Origin: Aliidiomarina sedimenti | GTDB lineage: Bacteria > Pseudomonadota > Gammaproteobacteria > Enterobacterales > Alteromonadaceae | Length of the DNA: 64,000 nucleotides | Direction: 5' to 3' | NCBI RefSeq assembly: GCF_003986955.1 | Contig: NZ_PIPN01000003.1 | Location: 62,001 to 126,000 of the forward strand | Shown here: positions 55,991-64,000 of the stretch, in pieces | Numbering within the stretch: position 1 is the stretch's first letter | How the letters are laid out: every line of letters begins with the position of its first letter | Position numbers and translations under genes: made by a program | The notes under the pieces: model-generated | Database searches by the model: none | The model's input: only the letters and a program-made list of their open reading frames with translations | Told to the model about the DNA's origin: nothing

Positions 55991-56820
55991 AACAATACCT
56001 GCAACTGATGCAGCATGTGCTTGATAATGGGGTCGACAAAAGTGATCGTACCGGCACTGGCACACGCAGTGTGTTTGGCCACCAGATGCGTTTTAATCTG
56101 GCCGATGGCTTCCCGCTGGTAACCACCAAAAAGTGCCACTTACGCTCGATACTTCATGAATTACTCTGGTTTCTCAGTGGTGAGACCAATATCAGCTATC
56201 TGCAACAAAATGGGGTCAGTATCTGGGACGAATGGGCCACCGATGAGGGTGATTTAGGGCCTGTGTATGGCGCACAGTGGCGTAGCTGGCCGACCCCGGA
56301 CGGCGGTCATATTGACCAGATTCAGGCGCTGGTGGACCAAATAAAGACCAACCCGGATTCTCGCCGGCTGCTGGTCAGTGCATGGAACCCGGCGGTGTTA
56401 CCGCAAGCAGGGTTGAGCCCCAAAGAAAATGCGGCAAAAGGCCTGCAGGCACTACCACCCTGCCATACCATGTTCCAATTTTACGTTGCTGATGGCAAGT
56501 TGTCCTGTCAGCTCTACCAGCGCAGTGCCGATGTGTTCCTTGGGGTTCCATTTAACATTGCCAGCTATGCATTGTTGACCATGATGCTGGCGCAAGTCTG
56601 TGAGTTAGAGCCCGGCGACTTTGTGCATACCTTTGGTGATGCGCATTTGTATAGTAACCATTTCGATCAGGCGCGAGAGCAGTTGAGCAGAACGCCGTAT
56701 CAGTTGCCGACCATGCGCATGAACCCTGAGGTGAAAGACCTGTTTGCGTTCACCTTTGATGATTTCGAACTGGTCGACTATAAGGCGCACCCGCACATCA
56801 AGGCGCCGATCGCTATCTGA
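55987..56820 (+). CDS. thyA: Thymidylate synthase
   Basis: A 277-residue enzyme (E. coli 264) that methylates dUMP to dTMP using methylenetetrahydrofolate. The nucleophile Cys is in [21 protein letters not shown] and [19 protein letters not shown] are substrate-binding regions. There is an insertion of about 13 residues around [17 protein letters not shown], which lengthens it relative to E. coli. It is the last gene of the rppH-ptsP-TSUP-lgt-thyA run, overlapping lgt by 4 bases. Its partner FolA is elsewhere in this window. Confidence 0.96.
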   Translation: MKQYLQLMQHVLDNGVDKSDRTGTGTRSVFGHQMRFNLADGFPLVTTKKCHLRSILHELLWFLSGETNISYLQQNGVSIWDEWATDEGDLGPVYGAQWRSWPTPDGGHIDQIQALVDQIKTNPDSRRLLVSAWNPAVLPQAGLSPKENAAKGLQALPPCHTMFQFYVADGKLSCQLYQRSADVFLGVPFNIASYALLTMMLAQVCELEPGDFVHTFGDAHLYSNHFDQAREQLSRTPYQLPTMRMNPEVKDLFAFTFDDFELVDYKAHPHIKAPIAI

Positions 56821-56844
56821 GGCCAACCAATCAACGAAGGCAGT

Positions 56845-57633
56845 ATGGATGATTTTGCACGTCGCTTTGGCGGCATTGAGCGCTTATACGGGACCGCAAA
56901 TACCGCAGTGATCCGCAGCTTGCACCTGGCGGTGGTCGGGGTTGGCGGTGTTGGGTCGTGGGCTGCTGAGGCACTGGTCCGCAGTGGCATCGGTGAACTC
57001 ACTCTGGTCGATATGGACGATGTTTGCTTAAGTAATATGAATCGGCAGTCACATGCGCTGACCGATACCATCGGCCGACCGAAGATCGAAGTACTGGGCG
57101 AACGGTTGTTGCAGATAAATCCCGACTTAACGCTGCATCTGGTTGATGATTTCGCGACGCCGTCTAATCTGGCTGAGATCTTTGCCAATCGGCCGCATGG
57201 GATACTCGATGCCATCGACAGCATTGCCGCAAAGACCGCGCTGTTGGCCTGGTGCAAACGGCAAAAAATTCCGGTTGTGACCACAGGTGGAGCCGGCGGA
57301 CAAATTGATCCGAGCCAGATTGCCGTCGCCGATGTGGCGCGGGTTAGTCAGGACCCGTTAATGGCCAAGGTTCGCTCGCAGCTACGTCGCGACTATAACT
57401 TTACCACCAACCCCAAACGTAAATTTGGCATCCATTGCGTGTATTCCACTGAGCAATTGCGTTATCCGGCGGGGGATGGCGAGGTTTCCTACGCAAAACC
57501 TGGTACTCAGAGCGGTCGTATGGACTGTAGTAGTGGTTTCGGTGCCAGTATGATGGTGACCGCCAGCTTTGGTTTGCAGGCCGCGGCGGTGCTGCTGAAC
57601 CGTTTGTTACCGCAGGCTAAGCCTGGGGCCTAG
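56845..57633 (+). CDS. tcdA: tRNA threonylcarbamoyladenosine dehydratase TcdA (CsdL)
   Basis: A 262-residue E1-like (ThiF/UBA) enzyme. VVGVGGVGSWAAEALVRSGIG is the ATP-binding glycine motif, and TLVDMDDVCLSNMNRQ the following Asp/Arg motif. It cyclises t6A37 in tRNA to ct6A. In E. coli it works with the cysteine desulfurase CsdA and CsdE; here csdE lies convergently with only 5 bases between the stops. It starts 24 bases after thyA, with GAAGG as a possible Shine-Dalgarno. Confidence 0.92.
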   Translation: MDDFARRFGGIERLYGTANTAVIRSLHLAVVGVGGVGSWAAEALVRSGIGELTLVDMDDVCLSNMNRQSHALTDTIGRPKIEVLGERLLQINPDLTLHLVDDFATPSNLAEIFANRPHGILDAIDSIAAKTALLAWCKRQKIPVVTTGGAGGQIDPSQIAVADVARVSQDPLMAKVRSQLRRDYNFTTNPKRKFGIHCVYSTEQLRYPAGDGEVSYAKPGTQSGRMDCSSGFGASMMVTASFGLQAAAVLLNRLLPQAKPGA

Positions 57634-57638
57634 TGGGT

Positions 57639-58061
57639 TCAGGTCGGTGGCAAGGTCTGTGCCGCGGCTTTCGCGGCTTTAATTACCTGGTACAACCCGT
57701 TACTGCGCGACGGGCTTAACTGCTTTTCCAGGCCACAGGATGTCAGCCATGCGCTGGCGTCGAATTGCATTGCTGCCTCTGCAGTTTGCCCTTGCAGAGG
57801 TAACAGTGAGGCGTAGATCAGCGCCTGCACCATCCGTGCATCGCTCTGAAAGCGGTAATTCGCATGCTGCTGAGTCCCTTCTACGCGGAGGTAGACCTGA
57901 GCTTCGCAGCCATGCACACGGTTGGCAGGGGTGCGCTGATCCGGGTCCAGTGACGCTTGTGTTTTGGCGGCCAGTAAGAGAACCCGGTAGGTTTCCTGCC
58001 AGTTACCCTGGGCAAGAAGTTGCTGACGCAGACTGTCAGCTTCTGCAGGCAAAGTTGTCAT
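57639..58061 (-). CDS. csdE: SufE/CsdE-type sulfur acceptor
   Basis: A 140-residue SufE-family protein. HGCEAQVYLRV contains the persulfide-carrying Cys (E. coli CsdE HGCENRVW); the fold follows with a beta sheet and helices. It accepts sulfur from a cysteine desulfurase, which is not in this window. Its position facing tcdA repeats the functional link of the E. coli csdA-csdE-tcdA cluster, though here on opposite strands. SufE itself is an alternative name; no suf genes are nearby. Confidence 0.82.
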   Translation of the reverse strand: MTTLPAEADSLRQQLLAQGNWQETYRVLLLAAKTQASLDPDQRTPANRVHGCEAQVYLRVEGTQQHANYRFQSDARMVQALIYASLLPLQGQTAEAAMQFDASAWLTSCGLEKQLSPSRSNGLYQVIKAAKAAAQTLPPT

Positions 58062-58248
58062 AAGGTGTCGCCAGCCAGTTTGATGTGAACAAATAATGAA
58101 CGCTGCCAGTATAAGTTGACAGCAAGTTAATGGAAATTCGCCGATATTATACCCATAAGCCTTGTTTGATGCAGGCGGGTTTTACATAATGCCGCACGGA
58201 TTATCTGAATTTACCTGAATCTTTACGACGTAAAGAAGGATTGAAGTT

Positions 58249-58998
58249 ATGAAAATTTTGGTCGCGGTGAAGCGCGTGATTGACTACAACGTCAAAGTCC
58301 GTGTGAAAGCCGATCAGTCAGACGTGGATCTGGCGAACGTTAAAATGGCATTAAACCCTTTTTGTGAAATTGCCATCGAAGAAGCAGTGCGATTGAAAGA
58401 GAAGGGCACGGCTGAAGAAGTGGTGGTGGTTTCGATTGGCCCGAAAGCCTGCCAGGAACAGATCCGCACCGCGTTGGCATTAGGTGCCGACCGTGGCATT
58501 CATGTCGAAGCCGATACGATGCCAGATTCGCTGGCAGTGGCTAAACTGTTAAAAGCAGTCGTTGCCGAAGAAAAGCCAGACATGGTTATTTTAGGTAAGC
58601 AGTCTATCGATTCAGATAACAACCAGACTGGCCAGATGCTGGGTGCGCTTACTGGCATGCCGCAAGGTACCTTCGCCTCTGAAGTGAAAGTTGAAGACGG
58701 CAAAGTGGATGTCACCCGCGAAGTGGATGGCGGTTTGCAAACCTTACGTTTGACCTTGCCTGCTATTGTGACCACCGACTTGCGTCTCAACGAGCCACGT
58801 TACGCGTCGCTGCCGAATATTATGAAAGCCAAGCGCAAGCCGCTTGAGGTCAAATCGCCAGCTGATTTGGGTGTCGAAGTCAGCAGCAACATCAAGCTTT
58901 TGAAAGCGGAGCCACCGGCTGAACGTAGCGCTGGAGTTCGCGTAGCAGATGTCGCAGAACTGGTCGATAAACTGAAGAACGAGGCAAAAGTATTATGA
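58249..58998 (+). CDS. etfB: Electron transfer flavoprotein, beta subunit
   Basis: A 249-residue protein of normal length. It starts [19 protein letters not shown], and the family signature [36 protein letters not shown] is at about 165-200 (AMP-binding adenine and ETF docking region). It accepts electrons from acyl-CoA and other dehydrogenases and passes them with EtfA to ETF-ubiquinone oxidoreductase. It overlaps etfA by 4 bases (ATGA), giving an operon. A GAAGGA Shine-Dalgarno lies upstream. Confidence 0.96.
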   Translation: MKILVAVKRVIDYNVKVRVKADQSDVDLANVKMALNPFCEIAIEEAVRLKEKGTAEEVVVVSIGPKACQEQIRTALALGADRGIHVEADTMPDSLAVAKLLKAVVAEEKPDMVILGKQSIDSDNNQTGQMLGALTGMPQGTFASEVKVEDGKVDVTREVDGGLQTLRLTLPAIVTTDLRLNEPRYASLPNIMKAKRKPLEVKSPADLGVEVSSNIKLLKAEPPAERSAGVRVADVAELVDKLKNEAKVL

Positions 58999-59927
58999 GC
59001 ATTTTAGTGATTGCCGAACACGATAATCAGAGCCTGAACCAGGCTACTCTGAAAGCAGTTGCAGCCGCGCAGCAGATTGGCGGTGATGTGGATATGCTGG
59101 TAGCAGGGCTGAATGCCCAGGGTGTCGCAGATAACGCGGCCCAGGTTGAAGGGATCAAACGGGTCCGGCTTGCGGACAATGCAGCCTATGAGCATCAACT
59201 GGCGGAAAACGTCAGTGAGCTGGTGGCGAAAGTCGGTGCTGACTACAGCCATATTCTGGCGCCTGCGACTACCACCGGCAAAAATATGATGCCGCGGGTC
59301 GCAGCACTACTTGATGTTGGCCAGATTTCAGACATCGTCGCGGTAGAAAGTGCAGATACCTTTAAGCGTCCTATCTATGCTGGTAACGCGATTGCCACGG
59401 TGCAAAGCAGCGACAGTATTAAAGTTATTACCGTCCGTGGTACTGCATTCGACGCCGCCAGTGCATCCGGTGGCAGTGCCTCGGTAGAGGCTATCGGCGA
59501 TGTATTCAACAGCGATAAAGTTGAATTTGTTGGTGAACAGCTGGCTGAATCAGAACGCCCGGATCTTGCCTCAGCACCTGTGGTGATTTCAGGTGGTCGC
59601 GGTATGCAAAATGGCGAGAACTTTAAGCTATTGGAAAGTCTGGCAGACAAACTGGGTGCTGCGGTCGGTGCGTCGCGTGCTGCAGTCGATGCTGGCTTTG
59701 TGCCAAATGACATGCAAGTTGGCCAGACGGGTAAAATTGTCGCTCCACAGTTGTATATCGCAGTGGGTATCAGTGGCGCGATTCAACATCTGGCGGGAAT
59801 GAAAGACTCAAAGGTGATTGTGGCTATCAACAAAGACGAAGAGGCGCCAATTTTTCAGGTTGCTGATTATGGTCTGGTAGCGGATTTATTTGAGGCTTTG
59901 CCAGAGTTAGAAAAGGCGTTATCTTAA
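58995..59927 (+). CDS. etfA: Electron transfer flavoprotein, alpha subunit
   Basis: A 310-residue FAD-binding partner of EtfB. The C-terminal FAD motif is [19 protein letters not shown], then [20 protein letters not shown], both hallmark sequences. The pair shuttles electrons from fatty-acid and amino-acid oxidation to the quinone pool. It is translationally coupled to etfB. No acyl-CoA dehydrogenase or ETF-QO is encoded within the window. A 12-bp inverted repeat follows the stop. Confidence 0.96.
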   Translation: MSILVIAEHDNQSLNQATLKAVAAAQQIGGDVDMLVAGLNAQGVADNAAQVEGIKRVRLADNAAYEHQLAENVSELVAKVGADYSHILAPATTTGKNMMPRVAALLDVGQISDIVAVESADTFKRPIYAGNAIATVQSSDSIKVITVRGTAFDAASASGGSASVEAIGDVFNSDKVEFVGEQLAESERPDLASAPVVISGGRGMQNGENFKLLESLADKLGAAVGASRAAVDAGFVPNDMQVGQTGKIVAPQLYIAVGISGAIQHLAGMKDSKVIVAINKDEEAPIFQVADYGLVADLFEALPELEKALS

Positions 59928-59945
59928 TCTGATAACAACTAGTGA

Positions 59946-59976
59946 CAAGCAGGTTAGTCCTCTGCTAACCTGCTTG
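59946..59976 (+). terminator. Hairpin after etfA
   Basis: CAAGCAGGTTAG (59946-59957) and CTAACCTGCTTG (59965-59976) form a perfect 12-bp stem with a 7-base loop, 18 bases after the etfA stop. There is no T-run after it, so termination may be weak or Rho-assisted, or the stem may protect the etfBA mRNA 3' end. Confidence 0.6.
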
Positions 59977-60087
59977 CTATAGTTACAAAAAATAAACGTT
60001 TACTGGATCAATGTCTGGTCGACGATAAAGTAATAACGCCAGGGACTCTCACGTTTTGTGGGGTACGCAGGATAGGTGGCAACAACA

Positions 60088-61980
60088 ATGAAAAGAAATC
60101 CAACTATGATAAAAAAATTACCTCTCGCCTCTGCGATTGCTATGGCACTCGCATTGCCAGCCCAAGCTGTTGAATTTGATCTCGGCCGTTACAACGTGCG
60201 TGTCGATTCAACTTTATCCATTGGTGCCACGATGCGCACTGAAGATCCAGACATGCGCGTTATCCACCCGGGTAACATGGCTGGAGGTGAAGGCCAGTCG
60301 GGGGTTGCCGACGACGGTAACCTGAACTACGAGAAAGGTGACCTGACATCTTTGGTTTTCCGTGGCATCCACGACGTCGCAGTCGATGGTGGTAATCATG
60401 GCTTCTTTGTTCGTTTTAACTACTGGTATGACGATATTCTGAAAAACGAAAACGTCTATCATGGTCACGCCGCCACGAATTACTACCCGGACGCGCGCCT
60501 CAACACCAACGCATTCGATGACTACTCAGCTGGCAGCGGTCTTAATTTGCTGGATGCGTTTTTCTACACTGGTTTTGACCTTGGTCAGATGCCGGTTGAT
60601 TTACGTATTGGTCGTCAGGTTCTGAGCTGGGGTGAAAGCACCTTTATCCAGAACGGTATTAATTCAATTAACCCTGCTGATGTGAACGCGATTCGCCGAC
60701 CTGGCGCCGAAGTTCGTGAAGCCTTGTTGCCGATTGGTATGGTCACCGCGTCTATCGGCCTGAATGCCGAATGGAGTCTGGATGCCTTTAGTGCATTTGA
60801 ATGGGACAACACCAAGCTGGATGGTTGTGGTAGCTTCTTCTCGACGGTCGATATTGTCGGTGGTCCAGGCTGTGACAAAGTAACCCTGAACCCGCAAATT
60901 GCACCGGGTCGTTTCCTTAGCGACCAGGAGTCGGTGGAAGCAGGCGCTTACATCACCCGTGCTGGTGACCGTGACGCAAGTGACAGTGGCCAGTATGGTT
61001 TAGCGGCGCGTTATTACTCGACTGGGCTTGATACTGAATTCGGTTTCTTCTTTATCAACGTCCACAATACACAGCCTATTATTTCAGCCTATGACTGGGA
61101 TACGCTGGCGTGGGACACCGCCACTGAAACCGCGCCTAGCGGTTGGCAGACAGGTGATATCAGCACGGCAAACGTAGCCGCTATTGGTCCTCGGTATTTT
61201 ATCGAGTGGCCGGAAGATAACAAAATTTTCGGTACCAGCTTCAGTACCACACTGGGTGCCTGGTCCTGGTCTGGTGAAGTAAGCTATCGCCCAAATCAGG
61301 CGGTGCAAATCAATACCACCGAGATCCTGACGGCTGGTTTACAACCGGCAGTACCAAGCAGTTTCAGAAGCCGCATTACAGAAGCCCGCGGCGGCGATGT
61401 TGATGCGCCAGTGGGTGCCTATGCGCGCGGCTTTGAAGAGCTTGAGGTGTATCAGGCGCAAATGACCTTTGTGAACTTCTTTGATCGCCTGTGGGGTTCT
61501 CAACGGATGACCTTTATTGGCGAAGTTGGTGCCAACTATGTCGCTGATTTACCAGGCCTGGATGAACAACGTTTTGGTCGCAACCCGGTTTACGGTAAAT
61601 GCCTGACGTCACAGGACCAGGCAACTATTGCACAGTTGCAGGGGAATCCGGGAGCAAGTGCCGGGGACTTCAACGACCAGAATTGTGAAGGTTTTGTCAC
61701 TGACCTGTCGTTCGGTTATCGTGCACGCTTCGTGTTTGAATACGCAAACGTGTACAAGGGCTGGAACCTGAATCCGACACTGGTATTTAACCACGACGTT
61801 CATGGCTATTCACCAAACTCTAACTTTATTGAAGGGCGCATCAATGTAGGTGTGTTGATGGATGCGAGCTACCAGAGCAAATATCGCCTGTCATTAGCGT
61901 ACAACCATTACACAGGTGCTGATTATGACCCGGCAATGGACCGTAATCACGTCGGTGTTAACTTCGCGTACTCGTTCTAA
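60088..61980 (+). CDS. DUF1302-family outer-membrane protein
   Basis: A 630-residue precursor. I start at the ATG at 60088 (AGGTGG about 8 bases ahead); an in-frame GTG 12 bases upstream and an ATG at 60106 are alternatives. A signal peptide ends near PAQA. The mature protein has many alternating hydrophobic/polar strands and ends in F, as outer-membrane barrels do. RIGRQVLSWGESTFIQNGIN and NPADVNAIRRPGAEVREALLP match DUF1302. Such genes often come with DUF1329 and RND genes; none is here. A transport or hydrocarbon-related role is only guessed. It stands alone with a terminator. Confidence 0.85.
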   Translation: MKRNPTMIKKLPLASAIAMALALPAQAVEFDLGRYNVRVDSTLSIGATMRTEDPDMRVIHPGNMAGGEGQSGVADDGNLNYEKGDLTSLVFRGIHDVAVDGGNHGFFVRFNYWYDDILKNENVYHGHAATNYYPDARLNTNAFDDYSAGSGLNLLDAFFYTGFDLGQMPVDLRIGRQVLSWGESTFIQNGINSINPADVNAIRRPGAEVREALLPIGMVTASIGLNAEWSLDAFSAFEWDNTKLDGCGSFFSTVDIVGGPGCDKVTLNPQIAPGRFLSDQESVEAGAYITRAGDRDASDSGQYGLAARYYSTGLDTEFGFFFINVHNTQPIISAYDWDTLAWDTATETAPSGWQTGDISTANVAAIGPRYFIEWPEDNKIFGTSFSTTLGAWSWSGEVSYRPNQAVQINTTEILTAGLQPAVPSSFRSRITEARGGDVDAPVGAYARGFEELEVYQAQMTFVNFFDRLWGSQRMTFIGEVGANYVADLPGLDEQRFGRNPVYGKCLTSQDQATIAQLQGNPGASAGDFNDQNCEGFVTDLSFGYRARFVFEYANVYKGWNLNPTLVFNHDVHGYSPNSNFIEGRINVGVLMDASYQSKYRLSLAYNHYTGADYDPAMDRNHVGVNFAYSF

Positions 61981-62053
61981 CCGGAACGGGTCACGGAAAC
62001 GACCAAAGGGTTTAAAGCAGGGGCAGATGCCCGGCTAACACCTTGAATATGTT

Positions 62054-62081
62054 AAAAAGCCAGCTTATGCTGGCTTTTTTG
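62054..62081 (+). terminator. Rho-independent terminator after the DUF1302 gene
   Basis: AAAAAGCCAGC (62054-62064) and GCTGGCTTTTT (62069-62079) form an 11-bp stem with a TTAT loop and six Ts. It separates the outer-membrane protein gene from the peptidase gene, whose promoter must lie in the short gap that follows. Confidence 0.9.
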
Positions 62082-62116
62082 TTGGATTCAATCTGATCGA
62101 TTGATAGGGGCATGGT

Positions 62117-64000
62117 ATGAAACCAGGTTTAAATTATTTACTGACGGCGTCGGCGGCGCTGGCAGCGTTCGCATGGCCGGTGTCTGCAGCTGAGAGTGAG
62201 ATTAACCCACTGCAGTATGACGATGTCTTCGAGCTGGAGCTGGCAGCCGATCCGCAGGTCCATGCCAATGGCAATCACGTGGTCTTTGTTCGGCGCAGCA
62301 TGGACCGCCAGGCAGACCGTATGGTAGGACGGTTGTGGCAGGTGGCTACTGACGGTTCGAACCTGCGTCCGCTGACCTCGGGTGAGGGCAATGAAAGCAG
62401 TCCACGTTGGTCGCCTGACTTCGAACGGCTGGCGTATGTGTCTGACCAAAGTGGTAGCCAGCAAATCCATATTCGCTGGCAGGACAGCGGGCACACCTCG
62501 CTGGTTTCTACGCTTCCGTTTAGCCCGGGTAGCCTGAGCTGGTCGCCGGACGGCGAATGGTTTGCCTTTACCATGTTTACGCCTGAATCACGCCAGGCCC
62601 CGGTACAACTTCCGGGCAAGCCAGCAGGCGCAGAATGGGCAGAGGCCCCAACCTATATTGACAGTGTCCAGTACCGCCGCGATGGCGCTGGCTATTCCCC
62701 GCAGGGGAACTCTCATCTGTACGTGATGCCCGTCGAAGGGGGCACACCTCGGCAGTTGACCGAGGGTGACTACGATGTGCGTGGAACGATAAGTTGGAGC
62801 CACGACGGTGGGGCTATTTATTACAGTGCTAATAAGAACGAAAACCCGGTCACAGAACCAGTGAACTCGGATATTTATCGGGTCGAAGTAGACTCTGCAG
62901 AAGTGCAGCGTATAACCAGTACCAATGGTCCGGCAAGCGAGCCAAAAGTGTCGCCTGATGGCCGTCAGATAGCCTTTGTCGGTTATCAAGATCGCCAGTT
63001 AGCGCATCAGGCAAACCGCCTCTACGTGATGAATACGGATGGTTCTGAGATCCGTAACCTGACCGAAGATCTTGACCGCAGTGTGAGTAGCTTTGAGTGG
63101 GCCCGCGATGGCCGTGGTATTTACTTTAGCTATGATGACGAGGGCGAAGGTCATTTGGCGCTGCATACGTTACGCGGTGTTGCCGAAACCCTGACTGACG
63201 GTGTGGGCGGCCTGTCTTATAGTCGCCCGTATACTGGTGGGCAGTTCTCGGTCGCCGACAATGGCAAGCTTGTATTTACCCAAATGGCAAGTAACCACCC
63301 CGCCGAACTTGCCTTCCTGGAGGGCAGTCAGACCCGCCCGATTACTCAGCTCAACCGCGATTTCCTTAGTTCATTCAGCGTCGGTGAGGTGGAGGAGTTC
63401 TGGCTCGAATCGTCGGTGGACGACACCCGGATTCAGGGCTGGATCATGTATCCACCGGGCTTTGATGAAAGCAAACAGTACCCAATGATTCTTGAGATCC
63501 ACGGCGGTCCCCATGCGGCTTACGGCCCTGCGTTCGCGATGGAACTGCAACTGATGGCGGCGCAAGGCTATGTGGTGGTCTACACCAATCCACGTGGCAG
63601 TACCAGCTATGGCGAAGACTTTGCTAATCTGATCCATCATAATTACCCAAGCAATGACTACGATGACTTGATGGATGCAGTGGATTTGGTGGTCTCGCGC
63701 GGTTTTGTCGATGAAGAGGAACTCTTTGTGATGGGCGGCAGTGGTGGCGGCGTGCTGACCTCATGGAGTATCGCTCATACTGATCGCTTTGCTGCGGCTA
63801 TGGTGGTGAACCCGGTTATAAACTGGATTAGCTTTACCTTAACTGCAGATATGTACCCCTATTTCAGCCAGTACTGGTTCCCGGGTTTGCCATGGGACAA
63901 TGTTGAACACTATATGGAGTATTCACCGATTAGCCATGTCGGCAAGGTCAATACGCCGGTACTGTTGTTCACGGGTGAGTCGGATCACCGTACTCCAATC
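62117..64000 (+). CDS. S9-family serine peptidase (acylaminoacyl/dipeptidyl peptidase type), partial
   Basis: The gene runs past the window; 628 codons are visible. The start at 62117 has GGGG 6-9 bases ahead; translation begins MKPGLNYLLTASAALAAFA, a signal peptide with cleavage after VSA. An N-terminal WD40/PD40-type beta-propeller (about 40-370; e.g. SPRWSPDFERLAYVSDQSGSQ) precedes the alpha/beta-hydrolase domain. The catalytic Ser is S542 in GGSGGG, and the catalytic Asp is D623 in GESDHRTPI; the His lies beyond the window. It releases dipeptides or acyl-amino acids from peptides in the periplasm, as in the S9C class. Confidence 0.88.
   Translation, partial: MKPGLNYLLTASAALAAFAWPVSAAESEINPLQYDDVFELELAADPQVHANGNHVVFVRRSMDRQADRMVGRLWQVATDGSNLRPLTSGEGNESSPRWSPDFERLAYVSDQSGSQQIHIRWQDSGHTSLVSTLPFSPGSLSWSPDGEWFAFTMFTPESRQAPVQLPGKPAGAEWAEAPTYIDSVQYRRDGAGYSPQGNSHLYVMPVEGGTPRQLTEGDYDVRGTISWSHDGGAIYYSANKNENPVTEPVNSDIYRVEVDSAEVQRITSTNGPASEPKVSPDGRQIAFVGYQDRQLAHQANRLYVMNTDGSEIRNLTEDLDRSVSSFEWARDGRGIYFSYDDEGEGHLALHTLRGVAETLTDGVGGLSYSRPYTGGQFSVADNGKLVFTQMASNHPAELAFLEGSQTRPITQLNRDFLSSFSVGEVEEFWLESSVDDTRIQGWIMYPPGFDESKQYPMILEIHGGPHAAYGPAFAMELQLMAAQGYVVVYTNPRGSTSYGEDFANLIHHNYPSNDYDDLMDAVDLVVSRGFVDEEELFVMGGSGGGVLTSWSIAHTDRFAAAMVVNPVINWISFTLTADMYPYFSQYWFPGLPWDNVEHYMEYSPISHVGKVNTPVLLFTGESDHRTPI

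Noticed and set aside
58116-58150. Promoter of etfBA from TTGACA (58116-58121) and TATTAT (58145-58150)
   Set aside because: The spacing is 23 bases, too long for a standard sigma-70 promoter.

Overview
The window looks like chromosomal DNA of a marine gammaproteobacterium of the order Alteromonadales, most likely family Idiomarinaceae (Idiomarina, Pseudidiomarina or Aliidiomarina). I infer this from mid-range GC, dense short-gap operons, conserved gammaproteobacterial neighbourhoods (divergent ispB / rplU-rpmA-obgE, divergent argR / mdh, mutH / rppH-ptsP-lgt-thyA) and small families I associate with this order (DUF3718, DUF2982, a free-standing ArcB-like Hpt protein). No database search was possible. 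I see no tRNA, rRNA, CRISPR array, insertion sequence or prophage.

Layout. 1-10.5 kb: the tail of an Nramp metal transporter, a PspB-like membrane protein, a secreted metzincin protease, a membrane-anchored glycerophosphodiester phosphodiesterase, and an RND efflux operon divergent from a LysR regulator. 10.6-21.3 kb: acnB between two unrecognised small hydrophilic proteins, a four-gene surface-glycan locus (acyltransferase, UDP-sugar dehydrogenase, glycosyltransferase, degenerate DyP-peroxidase homologue), then argR / mdh. 21.3-30.2 kb: a 1507-residue propeller/PAS/GGDEF/EAL receptor, ispB, rplU-rpmA-obgE-folA and a DUF3718 protein. 30.2-37.3 kb (minus strand): a likely adenosine kinase-ahcY-GNAT-FAD oxidoreductase operon, a CobD/CbiB-like protein with a DUF2726 protein, and folE2. 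37.5-44.8 kb: hptA facing a long minus-strand run (two FlgO-like lipoproteins, an Hpt-like protein, a FapA/DUF342 protein, rsmC, a histidine kinase, arcA). 44.9-50.6 kb: an aspartoacylase-like enzyme with rimK and rimB, mscS with a DUF432-like gene, a free-standing EAL protein, DUF2982 and a 49-codon ORF. 50.6-57.6 kb: mutH divergent from rppH-ptsP-TSUP-lgt-thyA-tcdA. 57.6-64 kb: csdE, etfBA, a DUF1302 outer-membrane protein and an S9 peptidase cut by the window end.

How the genes fit together. AcnB and Mdh are TCA enzymes, and in E. coli the ArcA regulator encoded here represses this pathway; HptA and the kinase could supply its phosphoryl groups. AhcY plus adenosine kinase recycle S-adenosylhomocysteine to homocysteine and AMP. 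FolE2, FolA and ThyA lie at three loci but serve folate and thymidylate synthesis. C-di-GMP signalling appears twice (the large GGDEF/EAL receptor and the small EAL protein), the second near rimBK, which has been linked to c-di-GMP in Pseudomonas. The least explained items are the DyP homologue lacking its catalytic residues, the signalling run with rsmC overlapping both neighbours, the 49-codon CxxC membrane ORF after mutH, and paired direct repeats upstream of the c-di-GMP receptor.
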